Shown here piece after piece: positions 39,349-55,869 of a stretch of DNA of 64,000 nt. The stretch lies in contig NZ_CP009571.1 in the NCBI RefSeq assembly GCF_000764535.1, positions 1,302,001 to 1,366,000 of the forward strand, given 5' to 3'. The notes under the pieces are model-generated. The model did no database searches and was not told the origin of the DNA. It saw only the letters and a program-made list of their open reading frames with translations. The stretch is from Sphingomonas taxi. GTDB taxonomy: Bacteria; Pseudomonadota; Alphaproteobacteria; Sphingomonadales; Sphingomonadaceae. The position numbers and the translations under genes are program-made. Numbering within the stretch: position 1 is the first letter of the stretch; each line of letters opens with the position of its first letter.

Positions 39349-39379
39349 GCCGACGCACTGCGATGCGCTCGGCTTTTTT
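39349..39379 (+). terminator. terminator-like hairpin inside the rpoB leader (possible attenuator)
   Basis: GCCGACGCA, loop CTGCGA, TGCG-c-TCGGC, then TTTTTT: a nine-bp stem with one bulge and a T6 tract, 87 bases downstream of the -10 and 98 bases before the rpoB ATG. Upstream CGCAGTGC (39302-39309) is exactly complementary to GCACTGCG (39355-39362), which overlaps the left arm and loop, so an alternative non-terminating fold exists. Confidence 0.65.
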
Positions 39380-39476
39380 GCGTCGCACCTCGCGTCCCGC
39401 TCCGGGGGTTCCCGGGCACGATATTCCGGCCGACGCCCGTTTCCGACGGGCCGGCCACGACTGAGGGCATAACACC

Positions 39477-43631
<4,155 letters not shown>

Positions 43632-43639
43632 CCTCAAGT

Positions 43640-43841
43640 CCCCTCTCCCCCTGTGGGAGAGGGGCAAGCCGCGGAACGCGGCGCGGGGTGAGGGGCAGTG
43701 CGGCACGGCAGCCGCATCGCTTCCCCCTCACCTTCCCACTGCCTTCGGCAGCGGGCCCAGTGTTAGGTAAACAGCACCCCGTGCTGTTTAGTCTATGCTG
43801 GGAGCATAGACGACCTAACACTCTCTCCCACAAGGGGAGAG
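43640..43841. repeat. palindromic repeat element, family D relative, between rpoB and rpoC
   Basis: The left hairpin CCCCTCTCCC/GGGAGAGGGG (43640-43664) and right hairpin CTCTCCC/GGGAGAG (43823-43841) bracket CCGCGGAACGCGG and GGGGTGAGGGG/CCCCCTCACC units. The element fills the intergenic space of an otherwise tight operon, and its right end is interrupted by the 64-bp structure at 43759-43822. Confidence 0.8.
43759..43822. repeat. 64-bp perfect three-way-junction palindrome nested in the repeat
   Basis: Outer 10-bp stem AGTGTTAGGT/ACCTAACACT (43759-43768 and 43813-43822) encloses two perfect 9-bp hairpins: AAACAGCAC-CCC-GTGCTGTTT (43769-43789) and GTCTATGCT-GGG-AGCATAGAC (43791-43811), with only A43790 and G43812 unpaired. 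The two triloops, CCC and GGG, are complementary. Removing the 64 bases rejoins GGGCCC with CTCTCCC and restores a longer family arm, so it looks inserted. Confidence 0.85.
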
Positions 43842-43867
43842 CAAACAGTTTCTAAGAGGACAGGTTC

Positions 43868-48157
<4,290 letters not shown>

Positions 48158-48191
48158 TCTCCCGGTTCGGGCTCCGGCCCGACTGAACGGA

Positions 48192-48225
48192 AAGCCGCCG
48201 TCCGGGCAACCGGGCGGCGGTTTTT
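48192..48225 (+). terminator. rho-independent terminator of rpoBC
   Basis: CCGCCGTCCGG and CCGGGCGGCGG form an 11-bp stem (one G-T) with a GCAA tetraloop, followed by T5, 35 bases after rpoC. Confidence 0.95.
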
Positions 48226-48712
48226 CGTTGGGGGTGGCGAGGATCAGCGAGCGTGACGATCTGGCTGCCGTTCCGACAGCATCCAGTCTGACGATCCTCG
48301 ATCGATACGGCGATATGCCGGCAAGGCATGTAAGACGCTGCCCATGCTGGGGCCGATCAGACCTATTCGTCTGAAAGTCGTATCGTTCGAAACTAACTAT
48401 AGCACATGGCAATTTGCCGCCCCGATGACGACGGGCAAGAGCCTCATTGATCGATATCAAGGTTTGCGACTCGCCTAACGGCGGTACCGAGTCTTGATAC
48501 CGTGCGGGCGTCATGCCGACCTCGACTGCTAACGCGAAACGGAACGCCGCCCGCTATGCCGTTCGGCGATTATTGGTTGCAGATGCGAGCGGACACTTCT
48601 CGACGTGCAACAAAAACTTGCACCACTATGGTCATGTTCTGCGTTATATCGTATATGATAATGAAGGCGGTGCTGATCATCCGCCGCGGATCACGGATAC
48701 GGTGCCCCTGAT
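48226..48712. other. 487-base stretch without a supported gene
   Basis: The composition is visibly more AT-rich than surrounding genes. GCGAGGATC (around 48237) recurs inverted as GATCCTCG (around 48292), which could form a hairpin. A 67-codon frame at 48513-48716 overlaps the next start by ATGA but lacks a ribosome binding site and coding character. I see nothing else definite; it may hold the promoter of the small gene at 48713. Confidence 0.4.
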
Positions 48713-48901
48713 ATGACCTCGCAGTCGCAGCCTCTCGAAACGTTGGAAGCCCTGTTGAGCCAGGCATGCCAGATCGCCGATGCGCTGGGTCTGGACCTTG
48801 CCGCCATTCGCATCGAAGAGGCGCTGATGGTCGCCCGCGACCCCTGCGGCAGCAATCCGCTGTGGCAGGATTCTTGGGGCACGATGAGCGTCCTCAACTA
48901 A
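48713..48901 (+). CDS. small uncharacterised protein (62 aa)
   Basis: The protein starts MTSQSQPLETLEALLSQACQ and has one long amphipathic helix (IADALGLDLAAIRIEEALMV) and a short tail with Trp and a single Cys near the end (DPCGSNPLWQDSWG). The composition and codon pattern look genuine. No family recognised. It ends 29 bases before the convergent metallophosphoesterase, with a hairpin between. Confidence 0.6.
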   Translation: MTSQSQPLETLEALLSQACQIADALGLDLAAIRIEEALMVARDPCGSNPLWQDSWGTMSVLN

Positions 48902-48907
48902 GCGGCG

Positions 48908-48926
48908 CGCCTGCCACCGGCAGGCG
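48908..48926. terminator. hairpin between convergent genes
   Basis: CGCCTGCC-ACC-GGCAGGCG is a perfect 8-bp stem in the 29-base gap between the convergent genes ending at 48901 and 48931. No T tract. Confidence 0.5.
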
Positions 48927-48930
48927 GCGT

Positions 48931-49728
48931 TCAGGCCCTTGCGGGGTCTTTCGCGACGTCGGTGACACGCACCGTCTCGCCTGCCGACGCCGTATCGCCG
49001 GGCATCGTCCGCGCGATCGTCTCGAAAGCGCCGTTGCGGATGCGGATCTCGTTGAAGGCGGGCGGCGAATTGCGCACCCGCTTCGACAGCGTGCCCGCGC
49101 CGATCATCCGGATCGTTCGGCCGGAGCGCTCGACGGGTACGTCGAACGGATCGTGGACGTGGCCCGACATCACCGCATCCGCGCCGGCCTCGGCAAGCGC
49201 GGTCAATGCGCTGTCGCCATGCCGGGTGCTTGCCGTCCCCTTGGTGCCGCCCTCGATCAGTGGATGATGCGCGGCGACGAAGATCAGCCGATCCTTGGGT
49301 GCCGCGGCGATCATCGCCAGCGCCTTGCGCAGCGAGCCGGCGCTCACCCGCCCCTTCGACCAGTTCCAGCGCCATTGCGCCCGCGCCGTCGTCTTGAGCG
49401 GCACGATCGTCACCCCCGGCAAATCGAGCTCGCGCTCGATCATCTTCTCCACCGCGGCATAACGCTGATACGGGGCCAGCAGCCGGCGGAACGGATCCCA
49501 ATAATAGGGTATGTCGTGGTTGCCTACCTCCAAGGTCACCGGAACGCCAAGGCTGCGCAGCCAGTCGCCGCCACGCTGGAATTCGCCGCGCGTCGCGCGC
49601 ATCGTGAGATCGCCGGTCATGATCACCGCATCGGGCCGCTCGGCCGCGACGCGTTCGCCGAACCAAGCGATCGCGTCGGGATCTTCGGCACCGAAATGAA
49701 CGTCGCTGACGTGGAATAATCTGATCAT
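48931..49728 (-). CDS. calcineurin-like metallophosphoesterase (265 aa)
   Basis: All metal-binding motifs are present in order: SDVHFG (residues 8-13), MTGDLTMRAT, GNHDIPYY, AHHPLIEGG and SGHVHDPFDV. Proteins of this subgroup are cytosolic phosphohydrolases; cyclic-nucleotide (CpdA-like) or other ester substrates are possible, and I cannot choose. ATG 49728 is used because the metallophosphoesterase fold starts there. It is divergent from the bacteriophytochrome. Confidence 0.88.
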   Translation of the reverse strand: MIRLFHVSDVHFGAEDPDAIAWFGERVAAERPDAVIMTGDLTMRATRGEFQRGGDWLRSLGVPVTLEVGNHDIPYYWDPFRRLLAPYQRYAAVEKMIERELDLPGVTIVPLKTTARAQWRWNWSKGRVSAGSLRKALAMIAAAPKDRLIFVAAHHPLIEGGTKGTASTRHGDSALTALAEAGADAVMSGHVHDPFDVPVERSGRTIRMIGAGTLSKRVRNSPPAFNEIRIRNGAFETIARTMPGDTASAGETVRVTDVAKDPARA

Positions 49729-49890
49729 GGTGCCCGAACGCTGCTGTCGCCCGAAGGCTGCTAATCCCGATCGTCGTTCCGGCACAAGTTCGGCGCTCAG
49801 GCACTATCGTATTGATTTGTATCAACACACGTTAATTTGTAATGCGCCATGGGTCGGATCATGTCGGACTGACGAGTTACAACGGTGACA

Positions 49891-52023
49891 ATGGCGATTC
49901 CTCTCGAGACCGACCCGACCCTGGACCTCACGGTCTGCGATCGCGAACCGATCCACATCCCCGGTGCTATCCAGCCCCATGGCCTGTTGCTCGTCGCCGC
50001 GGCAGGTGGCGAGCATCAGGTGCTCGCCGGCGCCGGCGCGATCGAGGCGCGGCTGGCCGCGGACTGGCAGGGACGCCGATTGTCCGACCTGCTCGGGCAG
50101 GACGTCGCGCCGCTGCTCGATCATCTGCCCGGCGGCCTCGACACGGTCGGCCAGCTCCCGGTCGAGGGGATCGGCGAGCGCTTTGTCGCCACGCTGCACC
50201 GCACCGGTACGCATCTGCTCGTCGAGCTCGAACCCGTCGCCGACGAGCCGACCTCGGTGGCGACGACGCTCGGCTGGCTCGACGCGGTCGCCGGGAGCTT
50301 CGAGCGCGCCGCCGATCTGCAGACGCTCTACGATCGCGCGGCCAGCGCCTTCCGCCGCCTGACCGGCTTCGACCGGGTCATGATCTACCGCTTTCTCGAC
50401 GACGACGCGGGACAGGTCGTGGCGGAGGATCGCGACCCGGCGCTGGAGACCTTCCGCAACCATCGCTTCCCCGCGTCGGACATTCCCCGCCAGGCACGCG
50501 CGCTCTACGTCCGCAACCGGACGCGGGTGATCCCGACGATCGACTATGATCCGGCGCCGCTGCGCCCGGCCGGCTTCGCGCAGCTCGATCTCAGCGACAT
50601 CGCGGTGCGCCACGTCTCGCCGGTCCATCTGCAATATCTACGCAATATGGGAGTCGAGGCGTCGGCGTCGATTTCGATCGTCAAGGACGGCCTGCTGTGG
50701 GGCCTCGTCGCCTGCCATCACAACGGCCCGCGCCGCTTGCCGCCCGATGTACGCAGCACCGGTGCGACGCTCGCCAGCGGCCTCGCCCGCCAGATCCGCG
50801 CCAAGGAAGAGGCTGCGGCCTATCGCGAGCGGCTTGCGCTGCGCGTCGCCGAGGATTCGGTCGTGCCGCGACTGAACAGCGAAGAGCCGCTGCGCGCCGC
50901 GATCGTCGCGGTGAAGGACGAATTGTGCGCGATGCTCCATGCCGACGGCTTCGCGATGATCGCCGGCGATCAGGTCGAACGATTCGGCCGCTGCCCCGAC
51001 GATGACGTGCTGGTCGGTATCGCCCGCTGGGTGCGCGAACGCGGCGGCGAGCCGATCGCGACGCACGAGCTCGGCGCGCTGTTGCCGATCGCGCGCGGGC
51101 ACGAGCAGACGGCGAGCGGCCTGCTCGCGGTACCGCTGCACGAGGAGGATGCGATCCTGCTCTGGCTGCGCGCCGAGACGATCGAGACGATCGAATGGGC
51201 GGGCAATCCGCACAAGTCGGTCGCGGTCGAGCCCGGCGCGATGCTGACCCCGCGTGCCTCCTTCGCCGTCTATACCGAGACGGTGAGCGGCCGCTCGCAG
51301 CGTTGGACGCTCGAACAGATCGAGGCGGGCCATCGCCTGCGCCGTCGCTTCCACGAAGCGCGCCAGCACCTTCAGGTCCGCATCCTCAACCGCGAATATC
51401 ATCGCGCCTTGGCGGAGAAGGACGCGCTGCTCGCACAGAAGGACGTCCTGATGAAGGAGGTCAACCATCGCGTGCAGAACAGCCTGCAACTGGTCGCCTC
51501 CTTCCTCCGCCTGCAAGCCAAGACCGCCAACAGCACCGTCGTCGCCGATCATCTGGCGGAAGCGCAGGCGCGCCTCGCCGCGGTGGCGCTGGTCCATCGC
51601 CGGTTGTACCGCGACGATCAGGTCGAGAGCGTCGACCTGTCGCGCTACATCGAAGAGCTGATCGCCGACATGCGTGTCTCGCTGGGTGCGGAATGGGGCC
51701 GGCACATCAAGCTCGATCTCGCGCCGGTGCTGGTGCCCACCGATCGCGCGGTCAACATCGGGCTGATCCTCACCGAGCTGGTCATCAACGCCACCAAATA
51801 TGCCTATGGCGGCGCCGCCGGCCCGGTGGTGATCGCGCTCGAACAGCATGGCGGCAAGCTGCGGCTGATCGTCGCCGACGACGGCCGCGGCAAGGGCGAC
51901 GGCGAAGGGTTCGGCAGCCGGATGATGGATGCCATGGTCCAGCGCCTGTCCGGCATCATCGAATTCGGCGACAATGCGCCCGGTCTCCGCGCGATCATGA
52001 CGGCACCCATCGCAGAAGTCTGA
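49891..52023 (+). CDS. bphP: bacteriophytochrome histidine kinase (PAS-GAF-PHY-HisKA_2)
   Basis: The 710-aa red/far-red photoreceptor has chromophore Cys16 in LTVCDREPIHIPGAIQPHG for covalent biliverdin, the GAF hallmark FPASDIP (Asp near residue 197), the HVSPVHLQYLRNMGVEAS block and the PHY domain. The output is a HisKA_2 module (LMKEVNHRVQNSLQLVASFL, phospho-acceptor His526) and an HWE/LovK-like ATPase (ELVINATKYAYGG and ADDGRGKGDGEG). A GTG at 49885 is possible. No heme oxygenase gene for biliverdin is in the window. A diguanylate cyclase follows on the same strand. Confidence 0.94.
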   Translation: MAIPLETDPTLDLTVCDREPIHIPGAIQPHGLLLVAAAGGEHQVLAGAGAIEARLAADWQGRRLSDLLGQDVAPLLDHLPGGLDTVGQLPVEGIGERFVATLHRTGTHLLVELEPVADEPTSVATTLGWLDAVAGSFERAADLQTLYDRAASAFRRLTGFDRVMIYRFLDDDAGQVVAEDRDPALETFRNHRFPASDIPRQARALYVRNRTRVIPTIDYDPAPLRPAGFAQLDLSDIAVRHVSPVHLQYLRNMGVEASASISIVKDGLLWGLVACHHNGPRRLPPDVRSTGATLASGLARQIRAKEEAAAYRERLALRVAEDSVVPRLNSEEPLRAAIVAVKDELCAMLHADGFAMIAGDQVERFGRCPDDDVLVGIARWVRERGGEPIATHELGALLPIARGHEQTASGLLAVPLHEEDAILLWLRAETIETIEWAGNPHKSVAVEPGAMLTPRASFAVYTETVSGRSQRWTLEQIEAGHRLRRRFHEARQHLQVRILNREYHRALAEKDALLAQKDVLMKEVNHRVQNSLQLVASFLRLQAKTANSTVVADHLAEAQARLAAVALVHRRLYRDDQVESVDLSRYIEELIADMRVSLGAEWGRHIKLDLAPVLVPTDRAVNIGLILTELVINATKYAYGGAAGPVVIALEQHGGKLRLIVADDGRGKGDGEGFGSRMMDAMVQRLSGIIEFGDNAPGLRAIMTAPIAEV

Positions 52024-52178
52024 CGATCACTGCGGGACGTTGCTATCGACGAGATGCCGAAATCTAAGGAAAACTTTACGGCCATTTGCTAGGACGGACG
52101 CGACATCGGCCATCGCGGAACGCCTGCAATGATTTTAACTTGGTATTACAAAGCGATGCGCCAAAGCCGTCGCCGCTG

Positions 52179-53303
52179 ATGGCGATCGTGGCGGCACATG
52201 GTTCGCGATGGGCGCGGCTGACGGCATGGTGGGGCAACGGTCCCGCCGCCGCCACCGCCGCCGCGCCCGCCGCCCCGCCGGTGGCGGAACCGCTGGTGAC
52301 CAGCGTCCGGCGCGCCGCGGCGCGCGAGACGTTCGCCCGCATCGGCGCCTTCCTCGACGCGCACGATTTCGCGCCGACGGTGGATCACTTCCACGTCGCC
52401 CGCTGCTACATCCTCGGGGAAGACATCGCGCTGACCCGCGCGGTCGACGATCATATCCGCGAACACGGCCGCCTCGACGCCGCCTTCCTCGCCCGGCCGG
52501 TGGTCCGCGAGCTGCTCGGCCCGCTGCATCCCGAGCGCATCGCCGAACTGGCCGACGCGCTCGCCGCGCGGCTGGCGGAATCGGAAACCGCCTTCCGCCA
52601 GGGGCAGGCGGCCGCCTCCGACTATGAAAGCGCCCTCATCGCCGAAGCCGCGGCGGTCGACGCCGATCGCGACGGCGACGCCGACGGCACGATCAAACGC
52701 CTGCTCGCGCTCACCAACGATTCTATCGCCCGCACCCGCCAGCTCGCCGACCAGCTGCGCGAAACGCATCGCGAAACCAACCGCCTCCGCCGCACCCTGC
52801 AGGAGGCGCGACGCGCGGCGGACGAGGATCATCTCACCGGCCTGCCCAATCGCCGCTGCTACGACCGCCGGCTCGTCGCGCTGGTCGCGTCGCGTCAGCC
52901 GGGGTCGGACCATTGCATCGCGCTCTGCGACGTCGACGACTTCAAGGCGATCAACGACCGCCACGGTCACGAGACCGGCGACCGCGTGCTCAAGCTCGTC
53001 GCGCGCAAGCTGACCGCCGGGCTCGGTGCCAAGGTGCTCGTCGCACGCCACGGCGGCGAGGAATTCGCCTGCCTGTTCGAGGATTGCCGCCCCGATCATG
53101 CCTTTGCGGCGCTCGACCGGGTGCGCGGCAAACTCGGCGCGCGCAGCCTGATCGACCAGAATTCGGGCGACGGCATCGGTCGCCTCACCTTTTCCGCCGG
53201 GATTGCGATGCTTGGTGACGACGTCGCCGCGACGATGCGCGCCGCCGACGCCGCGCTCTACAGCGCCAAGCGTGCCGGCAAGGACCGCATCGTCATCGCC
53301 TGA
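52179..53303 (+). CDS. diguanylate cyclase (GGDEF, GGEEF variant)
   Basis: The 374-aa protein has an Ala/Pro-rich start, a helical region with a coiled coil (ETHRETNRLRRTLQEARRA), and a GGDEF domain from about residue 215 with DHLTGLPNRRCYD and active-site GGEEF at residues 292-296. The RxxD inhibitory site, expected five residues before it, is absent (AKVLVARHGGEEF). It makes c-di-GMP in the cytosol. No signal peptide or TM helix is seen. It lies 155 bases after bphP on the same strand, so it may be a downstream effector of the light sensor. Confidence 0.9.
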   Translation: MAIVAAHGSRWARLTAWWGNGPAAATAAAPAAPPVAEPLVTSVRRAAARETFARIGAFLDAHDFAPTVDHFHVARCYILGEDIALTRAVDDHIREHGRLDAAFLARPVVRELLGPLHPERIAELADALAARLAESETAFRQGQAAASDYESALIAEAAAVDADRDGDADGTIKRLLALTNDSIARTRQLADQLRETHRETNRLRRTLQEARRAADEDHLTGLPNRRCYDRRLVALVASRQPGSDHCIALCDVDDFKAINDRHGHETGDRVLKLVARKLTAGLGAKVLVARHGGEEFACLFEDCRPDHAFAALDRVRGKLGARSLIDQNSGDGIGRLTFSAGIAMLGDDVAATMRAADAALYSAKRAGKDRIVIA

Positions 53304-53519
53304 GTTCGTCTGCGCGCGCTTAACCACCCATCCGTGTCGTCTTTTGCGCAGGCCGTGCTAAGATAGCGTCATGCATCGCCCGATCTCCTGCCGTTCGTCC
53401 GGAGCGGGTCCGCATCGCGGTCGCGCGTCGCCGTCCCGGGATGATGCATTACCCAGTTTCGGCTTGCGTGGCGGGGCGTCCCGCCCCATGCGCCCCCCGC
53501 CCTCTACGAAAGGTTTCTT

Positions 53520-54164
53520 ATGGTAGCCTGGTTCCAGGCGCTGATGCCGAAGCAAGGTCGGTTCTTCGATCAGTTCGAGGCGCATGCCGCCACGCTGGTC
53601 GCCGGCGCCGACGCCTTGCAGAAGCTGTTCAGCGGCGACGGTGCGATCGCGGTCCATATCGCCGAGATCGTCGACCGCGAGCATGAGGCGGATGATATCA
53701 CCCGCGACGTGCTGCAGGATGTCCGTCGCGTCTTCGTCACCCCGTTCGACCGGTCGGCGATCACCGACCTGATCGGCGTCATGGACGATTCGATCGACCA
53801 GATGAACCAGACCGCGACCACCATCGCGCTCTACGAGGTGAAGACCTTCGCCGACGACATGCGCGCGATGGTCGACCTCATCGTCGAGGCGGCGCGCGTC
53901 ACCGCCGAGGCGATTCCCCTGCTGCGCAAGCTCGACGCCAATGCCGGCCGTCTTCACGATCTCACCGCGCGGCTGGTGCAGCTCGAGGGGCAGGTCGACG
54001 ATCATCATGCCAAGGGGCTGCACGCCTTGTTCAAATCCTGCGGCAACGATCAGCCGATGCGCTTCATCGTCGAGCGCGAGATCTACAGCCATCTGGAACG
54101 CATCGCCGACCGGTTCGAGGACATCGCCAACGAGATCCAGGGTCTCGTCATCGACCACGCCTAG
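53520..54164 (+). CDS. DUF47 / PhoU-like accessory protein for PiT
   Basis: The 214-aa all-helical cytosolic protein shows the DUF47 pattern (VDREHEADDITRDVLQDVRR and PFDRSAITDLIGVMDDSID), with conserved Glu/Asp clusters that bind metals in PhoU relatives. It starts three bases upstream-spaced from pit (stop 54164, next ATG 54168), the classic DUF47-pit operon, in which it modulates phosphate uptake. AAAGG lies seven bases before the ATG. Confidence 0.92.
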   Translation: MVAWFQALMPKQGRFFDQFEAHAATLVAGADALQKLFSGDGAIAVHIAEIVDREHEADDITRDVLQDVRRVFVTPFDRSAITDLIGVMDDSIDQMNQTATTIALYEVKTFADDMRAMVDLIVEAARVTAEAIPLLRKLDANAGRLHDLTARLVQLEGQVDDHHAKGLHALFKSCGNDQPMRFIVEREIYSHLERIADRFEDIANEIQGLVIDHA

Positions 54165-54167
54165 GCC

Positions 54168-55169
54168 ATGACGATCTCCTTCACGCTGCTCGTCGCGCTG
54201 ATCGGCGTCGCCTTGCTGTTCGACTTCCTGAACGGCCTGCACGATGCCGCCAATTCGATCGCGACGGTAGTCTCGACGCGCGTGCTCAAGCCGCATCATG
54301 CGGTGATCTGGGCCGCCTTCTTCAACTTCATCGCCTTCGCGGTCTTCGACCACAATGTCGCGCAGACGGTCGGCAAGGGGATCGTCAGCGCCACGGTGAT
54401 CGATCCGCAGGTGATCTTCGGCGCGCTGATGGGTGCGATCGTCTGGAACGTCATCACCTGGCGCTACGGCATCCCGTCAAGCTCCAGCCATGCGCTGATT
54501 GGCGGCCTGCTCGGCGCCGGGATCAGCAAGGCCGGCTTCGACGGCGTCGTCTGGGCGGGCGTCGGCAAGACCGTCGGCGCAATCTTCCTGTCGCCGACGG
54601 TCGGCATGATCCTCGCTTTGTTGCTGGTGCTCGTCGTCGCCTGGAGTTCGCTGCGGCTGACGCCGATGGGCGTCGACAAACGCTATCGCAAGCTCCAGTT
54701 GGTCTCCGCCGCGCTCTACAGCCTCGGCCACGGCGCCAACGACGCGCAGAAGACGATGGGGATCATCACCGTCCTGCTCTATTCGCAGGGGCTGCTCCAG
54801 GGCGGCTTCCACGTCCCCTTCTGGGTCGTGCTCTCCTGTCAGGCGGCGATGGCGCTGGGCACGATGTCGGGCGGCTGGAAGATCGTCCACACGATGGGAT
54901 CGAAGATCACCCGCCTCACCCCCGCGCAGGGCTTCTGCGCCGAGACCGGCGGCGCGATCACACTGTTCATGGCGACCGTCGGCGGCATCCCGGTCTCCTC
55001 GACGCACACCATCACCGGCGCGATCGTCGGCGTCGGCTCGGCACGGCGGCTGTCCGCGGTGCGCTGGAACATCGCGAGCCGCATCGTCGTCGCCTGGGTC
55101 GTCACCCTCCCCGCCGCCGGCCTGATCGGCGCCACCTTCTACGAGATCGCCGCGCTGCTGTCGCGCTGA
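54168..55169 (+). CDS. pit: PiT-family inorganic phosphate transporter
   Basis: The 333-aa inner-membrane low-affinity phosphate permease has about 10 TM helices and the duplicated PiT signatures GLHDAANSIATVVSTRVL (residues 22-39) and GANDAQKTMGIITVLL, plus the loop-containing SSSHALIGGL and VSSTHTITGA repeats. Its partner DUF47 protein is directly upstream. A stem-loop follows at 55175-55206. It is energised by protons or metal-phosphate symport. Confidence 0.95.
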   Translation: MTISFTLLVALIGVALLFDFLNGLHDAANSIATVVSTRVLKPHHAVIWAAFFNFIAFAVFDHNVAQTVGKGIVSATVIDPQVIFGALMGAIVWNVITWRYGIPSSSSHALIGGLLGAGISKAGFDGVVWAGVGKTVGAIFLSPTVGMILALLLVLVVAWSSLRLTPMGVDKRYRKLQLVSAALYSLGHGANDAQKTMGIITVLLYSQGLLQGGFHVPFWVVLSCQAAMALGTMSGGWKIVHTMGSKITRLTPAQGFCAETGGAITLFMATVGGIPVSSTHTITGAIVGVGSARRLSAVRWNIASRIVVAWVVTLPAAGLIGATFYEIAALLSR

Positions 55170-55174
55170 CGGGC

Positions 55175-55206
55175 GTGACGGGGGGATGCAGCCATCCTCC
55201 CGTCAC
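55175..55206 (+). terminator. stem-loop after pit
   Basis: GTGACGGGGGGATG and CATCCTCCCGTCAC pair over 14 bp (one G-T) with a CAGC loop, six bases after the pit stop. No T tract, so termination is only likely. Confidence 0.6.
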
Positions 55207-55264
55207 CCGCGGACCTTCCACCCCGCTCCACCGTTATCGTCCCACACCATAGCGGAGCCGCCCC

Positions 55265-55657
55265 ATGCCGACCGAACTCACCATCCTCGGCGTGTCCGTC
55301 ATCCTGCTCGTCGTCCACATCATGCTGCAGGGGCAGACGGCGACCCGCGACCGCGGTCTCGCCTGGAACGCCGGCCCGCGCGACGGCGCCGACGAAAAGC
55401 CGCTCGGCCCCCTCGCCGGCCGCGCCGCACGTGCGCTGTCGAATTATCAGGAAACCTATTCCGCTTTCGTCGCGCTGGCGCTCGGCCTCGCGATCACCGG
55501 GCAGACCGGCGGGCTCGGTGCGGCCGGTGCGATCCTCTGGCTGATCGCCCGCATCGTCTACATCCCGCTCTACCTGCTCGGCATTCCCTATGTCCGCAGC
55601 CTCGCCTGGGTCGCCGCCATGCTCGGCCTGCTGCTGATGCTCATCCGCTTCTTTTAA
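55265..55657 (+). CDS. MAPEG-family membrane protein (130 aa)
   Basis: Four TM helices with the MAPEG features RALSNYQETYSAFVALALGL and LWLIARIVYIPLYLLGIPYVRS. The family includes glutathione transferases and leukotriene synthases in eukaryotes; bacterial members are mostly of unknown substrate. GGAG lies nine bases before the ATG. It stands alone after the phosphate transport genes. Confidence 0.85.
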   Translation: MPTELTILGVSVILLVVHIMLQGQTATRDRGLAWNAGPRDGADEKPLGPLAGRAARALSNYQETYSAFVALALGLAITGQTGGLGAAGAILWLIARIVYIPLYLLGIPYVRSLAWVAAMLGLLLMLIRFF

Positions 55658-55725
55658 ACGCCCGCGAGCCCAAGATAAATTTACGTCAGTAACGGACCAT
55701 TAAGCCCGCGGCCGTATTGCGGGAC

Positions 55726-55830
55726 ATGGCTGATCTTCCTGCCGCGTTCGTCCCCGCGCTCACCGTCATCCTGCCGCTTGCCGCGGTGCTCATCGCCTCC
55801 GCCTGTGCGGTCGATCTCGGCGAGCGATGA
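55726..55830 (+). CDS. possible 34-aa single-TM small protein
   Basis: The frame reads MADLPAAFVPALTVILPLAA then VLIASACAVDLGER. It is one hydrophobic helix with a small charged tail, typical of small membrane proteins, and is missed by length cut-offs. It lies in the 212-base gap between MAPEG and the aldehyde dehydrogenase. The ribosome binding site is weak. Could equally be chance. Confidence 0.35.
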   Translation: MADLPAAFVPALTVILPLAAVLIASACAVDLGER

Positions 55831-55869
55831 GTCGGGAACCGGGGCTCGCCACGCGAGCCCCGGTCCTCG

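Noticed and set aside
48513..48716. 67-codon frame overlapping the start of the 62-aa gene by ATGA
   Set aside because: No ribosome binding site, unusual composition in an AT-richer gap; the overlap alone is not enough.
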